64,000 nucleotides of DNA from positions 21,397,344 to 21,461,343 of the forward strand of contig NC_084816.1 of assembly GCF_963583255.1 (NCBI RefSeq), given 5' to 3'. The position numbers and the translations under genes were made by a program. The notes under the pieces are model-generated. The model had not been told where the DNA came from. It made no database searches and was given only the letters and a program-made list of their open reading frames with translations. Positions 1 to 11,240 of this stretch are shown piece by piece (positions within the stretch are counted from its first letter, which is position 1; every line of letters starts with the position of its first letter). The DNA is from Pyrus communis. Lineage: Eukaryota > Streptophyta > Magnoliopsida > Rosales > Rosaceae.

Positions 1-1267
1 CTTCGCAGATTTGACTTATCCTAACTCAAATCTCGCGCCGGGAGTCCTTTACACTTCCACTACTCAAAAAGATGTATACTGTCCAAGCTTTTCCACCTGA
101 AATGGCGAACAACACTTGTCTTGACAAGTCATATAGTTAAAAAGCGCCTTCGCGCTTCAGACTACCTTGGTGAATCAGCTCTTGCAGTATGCCCTAGACG
201 AGGTGTCCCAAAGTAGGACAAGGGCAGACGACGAACCTCTTCAGCAACATCTTAGTAAACAACCACTTGACTAGTCACGAACTAAGCGTTATGGCAGTGT
301 ACACTCTTGATTGGGCTCTCAAAATAGCGTATACTCTTATCTTAGAGCGCAGAGTGTGCATTCTTGGTTAGGCTCATGGACGAGCATACATTCACGGTTG
401 GGGCCACACTTCGATAATCAACATGAGCAACCTTCTAAGTGAAGTGTTCATGGACGGTTAAGGCAGCAAGGAACATCCTCCACCTCACATTAGAGTAGGT
501 AACATGATGGACGAAGAGAAGCAATCACTCAATTCAGCTCAAGTTCAACCGGAAGCCTACGAGTAATTCGGTCGCCTACTAGGAACGTACCACATGCACC
601 GCAGTGGCGACATAGACGAGCTAAGCACATGAAAAAGAAGCCTAGACCAACAGGTAACTATAAGGGGCAGCCAGAAGCTCCGCTGCCCAACTAGAGGAAA
701 ATTCAGGAAGAAGTTGAGAGGCTCCTAACTGAACGATTACGCGATTTCCAGTGTAACGAAGCTACTGACGAGGTACTCCGACGAGACATGACCAATATAA
801 GCAGGTCACCTCTCATTGACAAGATCGAGCAAATGAGACTATCCCTCATAGATTGTTGGATACAAAGATTACTTATGTCCGACAAACGCAGCACATTGGC
901 CTAATGGCGCGTTTAGGACAGACGAGTACCAGAAGGACACACCAGCTCAATTACCAAAAACCGAGGGAATACCTTGTTCTCAACACTCTAGACGATTCAA
1001 TACTGAAGCAGCACATCACCAGTAGCCGAGCATCACAGACTTAGTGGTCCAATTCCTTCTTTTGCCCACAACCTGGCCCAAGCTAGCCACAGCTCTACGC
1101 TTACAGTCGTGCCTACCTACTCCATAGCTCCCGACAACCCTTGATCTGTCACCATGGTTCTTAACTATGCCGATCTTGCACCATCGCTCTCAACCGTGCC
1201 GATCTTGCTTTGTGGCTCGATGAAGCAGAAGACAGCTTTATTAGCAGCCCTTGCTAGCGAAAGACTT

Positions 1268-1425
1268 AGCGATGAAGAAGCTTGCAAGCTATTCAGATTC
1301 TCAGCTGAACACCAACCAAAGCCTCAAAAGGGCACACGACGAAACATCTAACAATGGCGCAATACTTGAAGAAAGTCTGGAAGCAATTCACCGCGCTTCC
1401 TACATACACCTTTATATGAGTTCCA
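1268..1425 (+). pseudogene. Remnant of gypsy additional RNase H domain
   Basis: The frame starting near 1275 reads KKLASYSDSQLNTNQ, the typical DSQL signature of the plant gypsy (Tat) RNase H. After a frame change it continues with MAQYLKKVWKQ and a Y-T motif, as in the C-terminal end of that domain. The homologous stretch at 9582-9813 on the minus strand supports the identity. The catalytic N-terminal half (VDGSSN region) is not visible here. The frame breaks around 1320 and no functional protein is possible. Confidence 0.72.
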
Positions 1426-1534
1426 CAAGTAGTACTAAGTTTCAAGTAGATCGGTGAACAAGACCTCACATGCTAAGGATTATTTCAATTGTCTAGCAGT
1501 CCAGTTTTCCTTAGCTACACTCACAACAACGACT

Positions 1535-2012
1535 TTCATGCTCTCCAGTGCGAGAGGGTAAACTAATTGCTCTCCAGTGCAAGATGGTAAACTAATTCTC
1601 CAATACACATCTGGGTCTGCTCTCCAGCACGAGAGGATAAACTAATTATTCTCTAGTGTGATAGGGTAAACTAATTCCCCGACACCCATCTCGGCCTACT
1701 CTCCAACGCGAGAAGATAAACTAATTGCTCTCCTGTGTGAAAGGGTAAACTAATTCCTCGACACCCATCCGGGTCTGGGTTTGCTATCCAGGGCGAGAGG
1801 ATAACCTAATTGCTCTCCAGTGTGAGAGGGTAAACTAATTCGCCTCTCCAGTGTCAGAAGGTAAATTAATTCGCCGACACCCATTTGGGTCTACTCTCCA
1901 ATTTGAGAGGATAAACTAATTGCCTTCCAATTCGAGAGGGTAAACTAATTCCCCGACACCCATCCGAGTCAGCTCTTCAGTGCAAGAGGATAAACTAATT
2001 GCTCTTCATTGT
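1535..2012 (+). repeat. Dimeric tandem repeat in 3' region of the Tat element
   Basis: About twelve copies of a motif built on CTCTCCAGTGYGAGAGGRTA plus AACTAATT. Spacing alternates between a short unit (about 29 bp) and a long unit (about 50 bp, adding GACACCCATCYGGGTCT), so the higher-order period is roughly 80 bp with five to six copies. Tandem arrays in the 3' untranslated part are known for Tat/Ogre elements. Copies are diverged, so the array is old. Confidence 0.85.
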
Positions 2013-2698
2013 AAGAAGGCCATACAACTCAAAAGATAGAATACTCGAAGACCAGCTAAGCAGCAAATGGTCAGGAGGCAACAACCACTTTGCACTCAAC
2101 AGTTCGTTCATCCGACATTCCATTTACAGCAACTAAGAAATCACACTCAAGCAGTTTCCTCATTCTTGACAAATAGCCCAAACCGTGACCCATGTCACGC
2201 CACTTCCTCAGCCCATGCCGAGCCAGCCTTTGGCTTCAATCAAGCCAAGCAGCACAAGATGTGGCCCCTAGCACACCACCTCTATTACTACAAGATTACC
2301 TATAACTAGTGGTCCAAAAAACAACAAGAAAACATATTTTTTGTCGGATATTTGGGCAAAACCGACATAAACTCATGCAATGTCGGATAATAGAACCGAC
2401 ACCATTGCTAGCATCACGAAATGGCTTTTGATGTCAGTTAGTCCCCTTAATCCGCCACAAGGAAGGAAAGCAATATAAAATAAAAAAATAGTATTGTCGG
2501 TTAAAAGTGACATCAAGTCTGATGTCGGATACAGGCGACATTAACTATTAACAAACACTGTCGGATGGAGCAGTTTGGTGTCGGTCCTAACCGACACCAC
2601 CTTAGAATTTGTTTAATAAAATAACCAAACTAGTGTCGCCCATAAGCGACACCACTAACTATTAATAAAAAAATAAATAAAAAGCTTGTCTGGGTTTC

Positions 2699-3129
2699 TA
2701 ACTGATAAATTATAGACTATGGGAAACCGAGACAAGCTTTTGGAATGTTGCTCCTTGAATCCCAGAGTCCCAGCATATAACAGAAGTTAGACTCCCACAA
2801 CACCACAAGAGCACGTTTAGCAAACCACATTGGTAAGCAAGGACCCAGATCGACAAATCACAAGCACCATAAGCATGGATTGCGATCAGCAAACCACACT
2901 GATAAGAAAGGATCACTATTCATGACCACATTGCTAGTGTGACTTTCTAGCTTAAAAGAGAAACCGATGCCATCGAAACCCCATAAACCATCATCCATCA
3001 TACTTTCAGCATGCACAGATATACGTGTTATTCAAACTCATGTACTGCATGGCCCATAGTCTATAATTTATCACGGCATAACTGTTCCATCCAACATTAA
3101 TTCTATATCAACTATACAGTGATATACAG

Positions 3130-3163
<34 letters not shown>

Positions 3164-3411
3164 AAAAGCCAGATAGCAAAGAATATAATTCAATAAAACC
3201 CCCAAGAGCCAAACCAGAAAAAATAAATGCACGTACACCGATTAGTTCCTTACGAGCCTCCTGCACTTCATCATTATTCCTCCGTTCCTTAACAAGAAGT
3301 GTTTTGTAAAGTTCCTATACATCGGTATACTCCTCCTCCTTCTCCTTTAACTTGCTTTTAATTTCCTCCACCTTCTTCTTGGCTTCCCATAGTCTATAAT
3401 TTACCAGTTAA
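2699..3411. repeat. Inverted/direct copies of a 22-24 bp motif inside the CACTA element
   Basis: AACTGATAAATTATAGACTA (2698-2717, running on to about 2722) is inverted at 3388-3411 with one mismatch. A third copy lies at 3055-3075 in the same orientation as the second. A weaker direct similarity links 2741-2763 with 3446-3468 (TTGGAATGTTGCTCC against TTGGAAGGTTGCTCC). This suggests rearranged, partly duplicated captured DNA in the element's core. Confidence 0.7.
3239..3389 (-). pseudogene. Captured exon fragment of FDM/IDN2-like RdDM factor
   Basis: Read on the minus strand from 3389, one frame gives a charged coiled coil (WEAKKKVEEIKSKLKEKEEE), a TAG stop at about 3315, then LLVKERRNNDEVQEARKELI. 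The string VKER(K/R)xNDExQEARKELI is the hallmark of the coiled-coil region just before the XH domain in FACTOR OF DNA METHYLATION / IDN2 proteins, which act in RNA-directed DNA methylation. After ARKELI the sequence reads G|GTGTAC, which looks like a preserved exon end with a GT splice donor, so genomic DNA rather than cDNA was captured. The fragment is about 50 codons with one in-frame stop and is not functional as a protein. Confidence 0.72.
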
Positions 3412-4193
3412 AAAAAAGCTTGGAAACCCATAAGCAGTTTGGAAGGTTGCTCCTCGAATTGTTCATCCATGGTGATTGAAGCGAGAAGGAGAAGGGGAGA
3501 AGAGAAGGAGAAGGAAAGAAGGAGGAGAGGAGAAGGAAAGGGGGAAGGGAGAAGGCAGAGGTGCAAGGAAGGGAGGGAAGGTTTTATTCTGGATACTGTC
3601 GATTAAAACCTATAGCAAGCTTTTTTAAAAAAAATATTACACTATTACCATCTGCAATAAAATTCCCTTCCAAAATTTTAAATTCCTTTCCCCACCCCCA
3701 AAAAAAATTTGTCACGATTTAAAAATTCCCTCAAAATTTTAAATTACCCCCCAAAATTATAAATATTTTTTATTTGTATTTTCTTATAACAATTAAAATT
3801 CTCTCAAAATTTTAAATTTCTCCCCAAATTATAAATATTATTTATTTGCATTTTCTCATAACAATTCAAGTGACAAAATCAATTATTAGTGTCGGCTACA
3901 ATCGACACCGTGTTTTAAAATGTTTAAAAATAATTATTAGTGTCGGGTAGAATCGACACAATTCTTTTTTTAACCGACACTAACTTTATGTCGGTTGAAA
4001 ATGACACGATTTTCTTTTTTATACAACACCACCATTTAAAAAGATTAAAAGTTGTGTTGGTTATAAGCGACATTAACAATCTAGGTTGGTTATAAGCGAC
4101 ATAGACAGTTTATGTCGGAAATGTCTTATCCGCTAGTATATTATATAAAACTAACACCAACCACCGACATAATAAGCCACTTTTGTGGTAGTG

Positions 4194-4719
4194 CTCCTCG
4201 GCCCATGCCAAGGTGACTCCTGGCTCCTGCCAGCCGACATGCCGCACCACCTCGACGGCTGCCCAATGGCAGCACCACCCAAGAAGAAGACAAAGAAAAT
4301 TAAGTTTTTCTTACATTGGTGCGGAGCGGAGAAGACAAAGAAATCAACGGAAGACAGTTATTTGCATGGGCAAGCAAAGAAGAGTGCTAGGGGAATGGGA
4401 ACAAATATCCTGTAGCTTTCTCTCTTTCTTGTAGGGATAAATAATTGCCCTTCGAAGTTGATTTAATCCCCTACTAAAGGTAGGCTACAATAGGCTTTGG
4501 AGGCGATTTATTTCCCTTTCCTAAAAGAATCTAATTCCAAGTCCAGGTGGGAATCTGCATCAAAGTTGGAGATCTCTACACCTGCTGCCCTTTCTTGCGA
4601 ACAGCCTAGCAGGTGTGAAGGCATTTGTGGAGCAAAAAATAATCAAGAAAATTATGAAGGTGACACGTGTACTTTTGGGTGAAAAAGATAAAATTACCCT
4701 CGAGGCACATCGAGATTCC
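4194..4719 (+). mobile_element. 3' end of the first Tat element, with LTR start
   Basis: Continuation of the Tat element after the CACTA insertion. 4194-4625 is untranslatable 3' region. From about 4626, TGTGGAGCAAAAAATAATC matches the LTR start seen at 41906 and (reverse) near 12567, and the shared sequence runs through AATTACCCTCGAGGCACATCG (4691-4711). It stops at about 4719 where the Cassandra LTR begins, so only about 90 bp of the 3' LTR is recognisable. Confidence 0.7.
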
Positions 4720-5014
4720 CACACGCATCCCGGCCCGGCCCCCACCATATCCTAGGCTCGACTCCACCGTAGCACGATATTGTCCGCTTTGGGCCCCGAC
4801 CACGCCTTCATAGTTTTGTTTCTGGGAACTCACACGAGAACTTCCCAGTCGATCACCCATCATAGGATTGCTCACGCACGAACTCGCTTAACTTCGGAGT
4901 TCTTATGGAACCCGAAGCCAATAAGCTCCCAAAAGGCCTCGTGCTAGATAGAGGTGGGAATATACATATAAGGCTTAGAGGATCCACTCCCCTGGCGCGA
5001 TGTGGGATCTTACA
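4720..5014 (-). mobile_element. Cassandra TRIM LTR (solo), carries 5S rRNA-like sequence
   Basis: On the minus strand it starts TGTAAGATCCCACATCG at 5014. Positions about 4822-4912 match 5S rRNA in reverse complement, including AACTCCGAAGTTAAGCGAG and a GATGGGTGAT internal promoter element. A 5S-like block inside the LTR is the diagnostic trait of Cassandra terminal-repeat retrotransposons in miniature. A second LTR of the family is at 13597-13866. No partner LTR, primer-binding site or clear target duplication is seen, and the left border is approximate. Confidence 0.8.
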
Positions 5015-5335
5015 CAACCCATCTTCGACCATTTTTGCAGAATCAGTTCAACTCATCCTCGACCATTTTTGCATAATCAGTTCAACACGTCTTTGACCAT
5101 TTTTGTGCAACCCGTCGTCGACCATTTTTGTAGAATTAGTTCAACCTATTCTTGACCATTTTTGCAGAAGCAATTCAACCCATTCTCGACCATTTTTGCA
5201 GAATCAATGCAACACGTTTTCAACCATTTTGCATAATCAGTTCAATCAATACTCGATCATTTTTGCAGAATCAGTTTAACTCGTCCTTGACTATTTTTGC
5301 AGAATCAATTCAACCCGTCTTCGACCATTATTTTT
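5015..5335. repeat. Minisatellite, about 33-bp unit
   Basis: Roughly ten diverged copies of a unit around TTCAACCCGTCCTCGACCAT plus TTTTGCAGAATCAG. The array begins directly at the Cassandra LTR border. Any reading frame through it (QPILDHFC…-like) is a by-product of the repeat. Confidence 0.85.
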
Positions 5336-8300
5336 CTAAAGTTTCCTAGCCTAACTTGGTGGACTTGGCTTTTCCATCTTGCTGCTATACTTGCTAGAGT
5401 TTTTTAGCATATTCCATGCACCGACTAAGTTGGTGTTGGTTTTTTAACAAAAAAATTAGTCATCTATTTGTAAACAAAACGCAAAGTAAAAACAAAACAA
5501 AAACAAATTGAAGCAGCTCACGTATACACGGTGCACTATTGACCGCTAAGCTTGGTATGGATTTGTTAGATTTGATTAGAAAGTGAATGAGAACCATAAC
5601 TTTGATAACAGAGTATAGTTGATTACTGGTCTAACTTCAGCAGAGCCTCCAAATTTTAATTTAGTGAGTATGAATTAACATGCCAATTATACTTTAGGGA
5701 TAAACTGCAATTTTTTTTTTTTGTTTTTCCTGTTAAGCACAGAATGCATGCATTGACCAAGAATCTTTTCATAGGAAGTATGTATGTTTGTTTCTCCATA
5801 TCCAGCCATGAGGGCTCATGAATTAAGATCATCAGTATAAGATGATAACTTTTACTAGGAAAAGCTAAGATCATCAGTATAGGATGACAAGTTTTATTAG
5901 GAAAAGCCTATTAGAGTAAGTTTGATCTAACTCCAGTTTAAACCAATTTAATAGTAATCCAATAATATTGTTTCATTTCTCCATCAGCCGATATAGAAAT
6001 AAGGCCAAAATTCAAGTTTCCACAGAAAGCATCAACAAATGCATATGCAGATTGCAAAGCGGAATAGCCCAAGCAGCAATTTCGTAATCACAACAACCAA
6101 AACAATAACAAGACAAGCCGGATCTCACCTTACAGCTTCGACGTTTGCTCTCATTTGTTCCTAATTTCAATTAGCCTCAAAGTATCAAATTTGCTGGTGC
6201 AAAAACGTTGAAGTAGCCGAGCAAATGAGTTAAGAGAAGGATAAAAGCAAAAATGGGGCCAAATTTTTTTTTTTTTCGAGAGAGAAGGGAGCAAAAGATG
6301 AAGGAGATAGAGGTGTGAAAATATTTTACAACTAAAAAGGGTATTTTCATAACTTACAAAAAAAATAATGATGTCATCTTTCATATATATTACCTTTTGT
6401 CTTTCCATGAAATGTTTGAAAAATGTTGTCTCAATATAAAATTAAATATTAAAAGTATACTCTATATGTAATTTTTCTTAATGTTAAAGAGATTAAAATT
6501 TTAAATTAAATTTTGTAAACTAAATGATGTGATTGAAGATGATTAGATTATTATTTAAATGTTAATTAACTTGTTTATTTTCTACTGGTAACACATATTT
6601 GGTTTACAAATTTGGTTTAAAAATTTAGTCTCCCTAACATTGCTCTATACGTAAACAAGGAACTTACAAATAACATTCAAAGGAAGTTATAAATAAATTC
6701 AACTAGGCGCGCATTTGCGAATTTCTCTTGACACATGTATACACAAATTCGTAACTCTATTAGTTTGAGTTTTAATCGTTTTTATGTTTTGTCAACTTAT
6801 TAGTTTGGTTCCTTATGTAAAGAATAATTTATTTTTCTTTCTTGATGATTTTTATTTTTTATTTTTCTCAACTTGTTTTACAGGTTATTAATTTTCAAAT
6901 TTTGTTTCAGAGGAGTTAGGTCTCATGTCTCCACCTTTTTTTCTTGTATCTTTCTTGTTTTGTTTCTAAATGATCAAGTTTGTGTCCTCCTCTTTACATG
7001 TATATTTTTGTTCATGTATTTTGAGGGGTAAGATTTATGTCATTTTATGACTAAATATAATTTATTTTTCATATCAACTCTAAACTTCTCCTCGTAACGC
7101 CAAAGTTTATTAATCCTATGTAACTAATGATGGAATCAGTTCTACATAAACAGTCTCAAACAAGCAAGTACACGAGAACACTAATGGTTTATCTTATATT
7201 GCAAATAGTATTTCCCAACCCTAATATATACGTAGGGACTGTAAATATTTTCATCAAACTTGGTGATCTGATTCGATGTACAATAACTCTTTGATGAAAA
7301 TGGATCGGGTCAAATTCAGGGTTTTAAAACTCAGCGTCAAAGCTACGAGTTCGACCTTCTTCATCACAACCTTTATTAGCATGTCCTTCTACCCAATGAG
7401 CTATGGAACGACCATGTATATATCATGTGTGTGAAGTTTAGGATCCAATACTCACTGTATCCATACAACGGCTTTACACTAACTCCTCGCGTTTTGATTA
7501 CGTGACAAATTGTGAGAAGCACTTCGTATAACTAATATGTTCAAACTCGTTTCTTTGAGTAAGATATTCTTCATGGATATTTTTTTTTTATCGTTAAAGA
7601 AAATTGATTGCAGATGATAGCTAATCATGAACAAAAATTTTACCATACTCTCATCGATGTATTGGAATATTGAACGACCAAAAATTCTGATGTATAGTAA
7701 GGTGCGGTGCATGTCAGAAATCCCTCCATGCAAAACTGTGAAATGGGATGATCAGTACGTTGCCCTCTATTGTCCAGCATCCGTGCAGTCTCGTGATCCA
7801 AGATCACCAAACATAGCATGCAGCATCATGTATTGTCTCATATACGACCGCATTCAAAAGAAGAAAAACACTGACAGTTATAATCAATTAATTAATTGGA
7901 ATAAGTTACAAACTCGTATAACCTTTGTCTTGCTCATATATTTATGACGTGGCCTAAAAAGAGAGAATTTATTTTTCATGAATATAATTTGGTATATGCG
8001 TAAATGAAAGATTTGCATTTGCATACATTCTTCGAAATCACTATCACAGGCACTCTTCAAAAATCACACTTATGTCAGGATAGCATGCTTTTTTTTTTAT
8101 TGCGATATTGCGTTAGTGGTCTTTAACGTTTTAGAAGTACATGCCCAATTAAAATCATTAACCAACATACTCGTTCAATCTAGCGACACTGAATCAACTC
8201 TCTTAAGGGCTTTAAGGCAGCATGAGTAAGTCTGTGCACTCTATAGGTGACATGGCCTTTTTTATTTATTTATACAACAATATATTTATATTAAGGGGTA

Positions 8301-9105
8301 AAGGATTTAGTCTAAGCTATACATAATGAGTTTGCAATAATAATTTGATGTCAAAGTTATCATTCATATAAGTCAAATTTAAGACCTTTCACTTACAAGT
8401 GATTGTAAGAACATCACTAAACCATATTATTAAGTGGCTGAGCTAATGTTAAGTGTTGTAGTAGGAAATATTAATTTCTAATCAATTTGTTTTGGAAAAT
8501 TAAGTCAATTTCTAATGCTGTGTGTTCAGATTAATTGACATGGTTTTCACATTGGTTCAATTCCCCTTTATCTAAACTCAGATAATCTAAGTCACAATGA
8601 CAAGTCTTAATTAAGGTGATTTTGATTTCATGGTTTAGAAGCCAACTAGGTGTTAGCCAGTTATGGCCGAGCATTTATGCTCCAATTGACAACCACAATC
8701 TTCACGCGTTAAAGTGATGTGGATCGATGGTGCAATATCAACAATGCAGTCTTTTTCCACCACTAACGGTATTTGTATAGACTATTTCAAAAGATTAAAC
8801 AAAAAAAAAAATGTATGTATGTATGTATGTATGTATGTATGTATGTATGTATACAATATGATTGATTTCTTGGCAAGTAATAACAATACAAAGTGAGAAC
8901 AATTCCATTAAAAGATGTCATATGTTTAAGAAATAAAAATGTACATCTCATCAAACTCAGGATGACATCACTTAACGAAACTATTATCTCACTCAATGTC
9001 CCAACAATACGACAATTGGCAAATCAATTGTATAGATGTCAATTAGACATGAAAGAAGAAAATCATGTAGAAGATCTTGTAACTTTAGGTCATTGTTAGA
9101 GATAT
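5336..9105. other. Gene-poor A/T-rich intergenic DNA
   Basis: No convincing gene. It contains a two-copy 42-bp tandem repeat (5826-5909), poly-T tracts at 5706 and 6262, and an (ATGT)n microsatellite. The short frames here have no recognisable domain and no supporting context. Confidence 0.6.
8811..8852. repeat. (ATGT)n microsatellite
   Basis: About ten perfect tetranucleotide repeats, preceded by an A run. Confidence 0.97.
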
Positions 9106-9569
9106 TGGGGATGCAAATTTCTTCGTCTTTATTGTTGAACAAAATTGCACCTGCAAAACAAATAACACCTTTGGTCAAGGCCAAGAGCCTCATGCGCCCA
9201 TGATGAATGGGGGAGGGGGGCTTTGGCCGGAGAACCTCTGATGCCAAAGTTAGAATTTAGAGGGAAAAGTGTTTGGAGAATTTAGAGAATTTAGCAAGAG
9301 AATTGGAATTGAGTTTTGGAGAGAATAAGGTAGTATTTATAGGGGTGTGGCCGGTCCCTTTAGGAGGAGGAGGAGGACCGGCCACTTGGTTGGTATTTTG
9401 GGTGAGGTTCATGATTTGTAGCTAATTAGGAATAATTGAATAATAAATCAATTAATTAGCTAATTAATATAATTAAAAGGAATGATTTGGGGGCTACCTT
9501 GTGGAGAGGATTTGATGAGGATGGATGACATAGGTTTAAAAATAAATACCTATTTGGGCATTTTTGACT
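9106..9569 (-). repeat. 3' LTR of the second Tat element (5'-truncated)
   Basis: Aligns along its length with 11999-12460 (shared GATGCAAATTTCTTC, TAGTATTTATAGG, ATTTGGGCATTTTTGACTT). The first 100 bp or so of the LTR, present at 12461-12567, is missing. The break lies at repeated TTTGGGCATTT (about 9553-9580), suggesting microhomology-mediated deletion that also removed integrase and the polypurine tract. Confidence 0.8.
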
Positions 9570-9813
9570 TTATTTGGGCATTTAGTTGGGAATCAAAATG
9601 AATTGCGAGTTTTTTCACCGCCACCATTCGGAGGCCTGCTAGTAAGGCCTTGTACTCTGCTTCATTGTTGGATGCTTTGAAACCTAAAGTGATCACATGC
9701 TCGAGCATCAAATTGTCTGGGGTAACAAGGACTACGCTTGCTCTCGAATCTTTGTAGTTGGATGTGCCATCAACATGCAAATGCCAGAAGTCTCCAGCCG
9801 ATGAAGCAAGCAT
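9570..9813 (-). pseudogene. Additional RNase H domain of the Tat element (truncated)
   Basis: The frame encodes HLHVDGTSN, then VVLVTPDN, then LGFKASNNEAEYKALLAGLR and HFDSQL, which is the RNase H order (D of VDG, E of NEAEY, D of DSQL). All three acidic positions are kept. After DSQL the frame runs straight into LTR sequence at the deletion junction, so the C-terminus and everything downstream are missing. The FKASNNEAEYEAL signature is characteristic of the second RNase H found in Tat-lineage elements. Confidence 0.85.
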
Positions 9814-10179
9814 TGCTAGGGCGTGCTCGGTTACCTCCGAGACGTCGTTGGGCTGCTCTATTGCATCATGAATGTGTGGTAAGGAGCCGTGGAGCTAGGG
9901 CCAGTATTAGGCCACTCTAGAGTTGAATTATGGAGCAAGGCTCGGCTGGGGTCGTGTGACATGTAGCAGGAGGTAGTGTTCGACTGTCGGTACATGTTGC
10001 TCCTATGTAGAATCTTTTGGGGTGACGAGGACAAAACTTGCTTCCGAGTGTGTCTTTCTAGTGTTCTTCTGCCCTTGGCGCGCATTTGGGTCGAGTTGTT
10101 GCGTTCGTCAGAAAATTATGCATCCACCAGTGTCTACACCTTTATCGTCACGCATTTGGATTTGGTGGAATAGTGTGTC

Positions 10180-10467
10180 CTAAAGATGACTGCGTGCGTC
10201 TGAAGGTAAAACTTGAGCTTCAGGGTTGCAACAACTATGGGCAAAGTTAGTTTTTGAATTTCTGGTAACATCGAGGAAAGCTTTTGAACTGTGGAATACA
10301 GGTAGTAGAGCCCCCAGCTCTTCTCGTATGATGGTAGAGCTTAATACTGTTTCAGATACCGTCAAACATGCGAATAGGTCATATACTGCTTCTAGTTTGG
10401 ATAGTAGGGAAGTGATGTCAGGTTCTTTTTCAAGTCCTTGCATTTTGATCAACGAGGCCTGTCCCAA
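10180..10467 (-). pseudogene. RT/RNase H connection fragment of the Tat element
   Basis: The minus-strand frame contains YDLFACLTVSETVLSSTIIR, EELGALLPVFHSSKAFLD and then a T-R-N segment. This corresponds to the conserved gypsy stretch LYLAVSExAVSxVLxREExG, PVYYxSKxLxxAExRY at the start of the first RNase H. The RT palm with its YxDD box is absent upstream. The frame decays at its 3' end. Confidence 0.75.
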
Positions 10468-10544
10468 AGTGCGTACTTATCTGTCAGAGCGAAAGAGTTT
10501 ACCAGAGTTAGATGATCAATTTTTCGAACAGCGGGTGGTCTGCC

Positions 10545-11240
10545 GAAGTGTTTTTTGGAAGACTACTTTGCCTGCTCAAACTCGTCTGTGAAAGGTGACT
10601 TACTTATGTTGGTCATGTCCCATCGTAATGCCTCATCGGTGACCTTGTTGTGTTGGAAATCACACAATCACTTGGTCAAGAGTATTTCTACTTCTTCTTA
10701 AATTTGCCTTTGTTAGAGTAGTGGAGCTCTCGGCTGCCCGCGGTCGTGACATGCTGGTCTAGGCTGTTCTTCTATGTATTCGGCTCGTTTACACCGCGGC
10801 TGCGATGCATGTGGTACGTTCCTAACAGATGAACGAATTTCTCGTAGGCTGCCGATTAAACTTGAGCCCGATTGAGTGACTGCTTTTCTCCGTCCATCGT
10901 GCTTCCTACTCCGATGTGAGGTGGATGATGCTCCTTGAGGGCTTAGCAGCGAATGAACACTTCGCCTGGAAGGTTGCTCATGTTGACTATCGAAGTGTGG
11001 CCTCAACCGTGAATGTATGCTCATCTGTGGGCCTAGTTGAGAGTGCACATTCATCTGCGCACTAGGATGGGAATATACGCTATCTTGAGAACCCAGTCGG
11101 GATTGTACACTGGTCGAACGCTCGGTTCATAGTTGGTTGCCGGGAAGTTGCTGGAGAGGTTCTTTATCTGCCATTGTCCTATTTCAGGACACCTCGTCTA
11201 GGGGACGTTGCATCTCAGTGAGCTGCAAAAGCTGGTTCAT
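10545..11240 (-). pseudogene. Gag leader and N-terminus of the Tat element
   Basis: 10713-11054 is an open frame rich in S, R, H and Q (…SQLGPQMSIHSRLRPHFDSQ…). The following minus-strand sequence to about 10545 encodes DMTNISKSPF-like Gag sequence. It matches positions 180-870 of the window. The capsid proper is not present. Confidence 0.6.

Larger units (their letters stand above)
1..2282 (+). mobile_element. Tat-lineage Ty3/gypsy element, decayed internal region
   Basis: Internal part of a gypsy retrotransposon entering from the left edge. Positions about 180-620 match, base for base over long stretches, the reverse complement of 10713-11240 in the second Tat copy, which shows they are the same family. 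Positions about 706-870 translate to a Gag N-terminal segment (…RDMTNISRSPLIDKIEQ), the part that precedes the capsid in Tat Gags. The reverse transcriptase core is missing. A piece of the additional RNase H follows at 1270-1425 and a tandem array at 1535-2012. The element continues on the far side of the inserted CACTA element (4194-4719). All frames carry stops, so it is dead. Confidence 0.75.
2283..4193. mobile_element. Non-autonomous CACTA (En/Spm) element with captured gene piece
   Basis: The right end reads CTTTTGTGGTAGTG, the reverse of a CACTACCACAAAAG terminus, and is followed by CTC (4194-4196). The left end is TATTACTACAAGA, preceded by CTC (2280-2282). It matches the right terminus apart from three C-to-T changes in the first seven bases and an A-to-G further in. 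The 3-bp target duplication CTC and length of 1911 bp fit a CACTA deletion derivative. Subterminal TGTCGG/CCGACA motifs are dense at 2340-2660 and 3890-4175. No transposase is visible. It carries a 32-base A run (3130-3161) and an exon fragment of a foreign gene (3239-3389). Confidence 0.82.

Noticed and set aside
1535..2012. Regularly spaced repeats resembling a CRISPR array
   Set aside because: Unequal alternating spacing, no unique spacers, and location inside a plant retrotransposon.
4606..4875. Open frame sharing MGD-LGSS-VSSQKQN-like protein sequence with 13722-13994, looking like a conserved protein
   Set aside because: Both are translations of the Cassandra LTR with its 5S rRNA-like block; the similarity is of DNA repeats, not of a protein.
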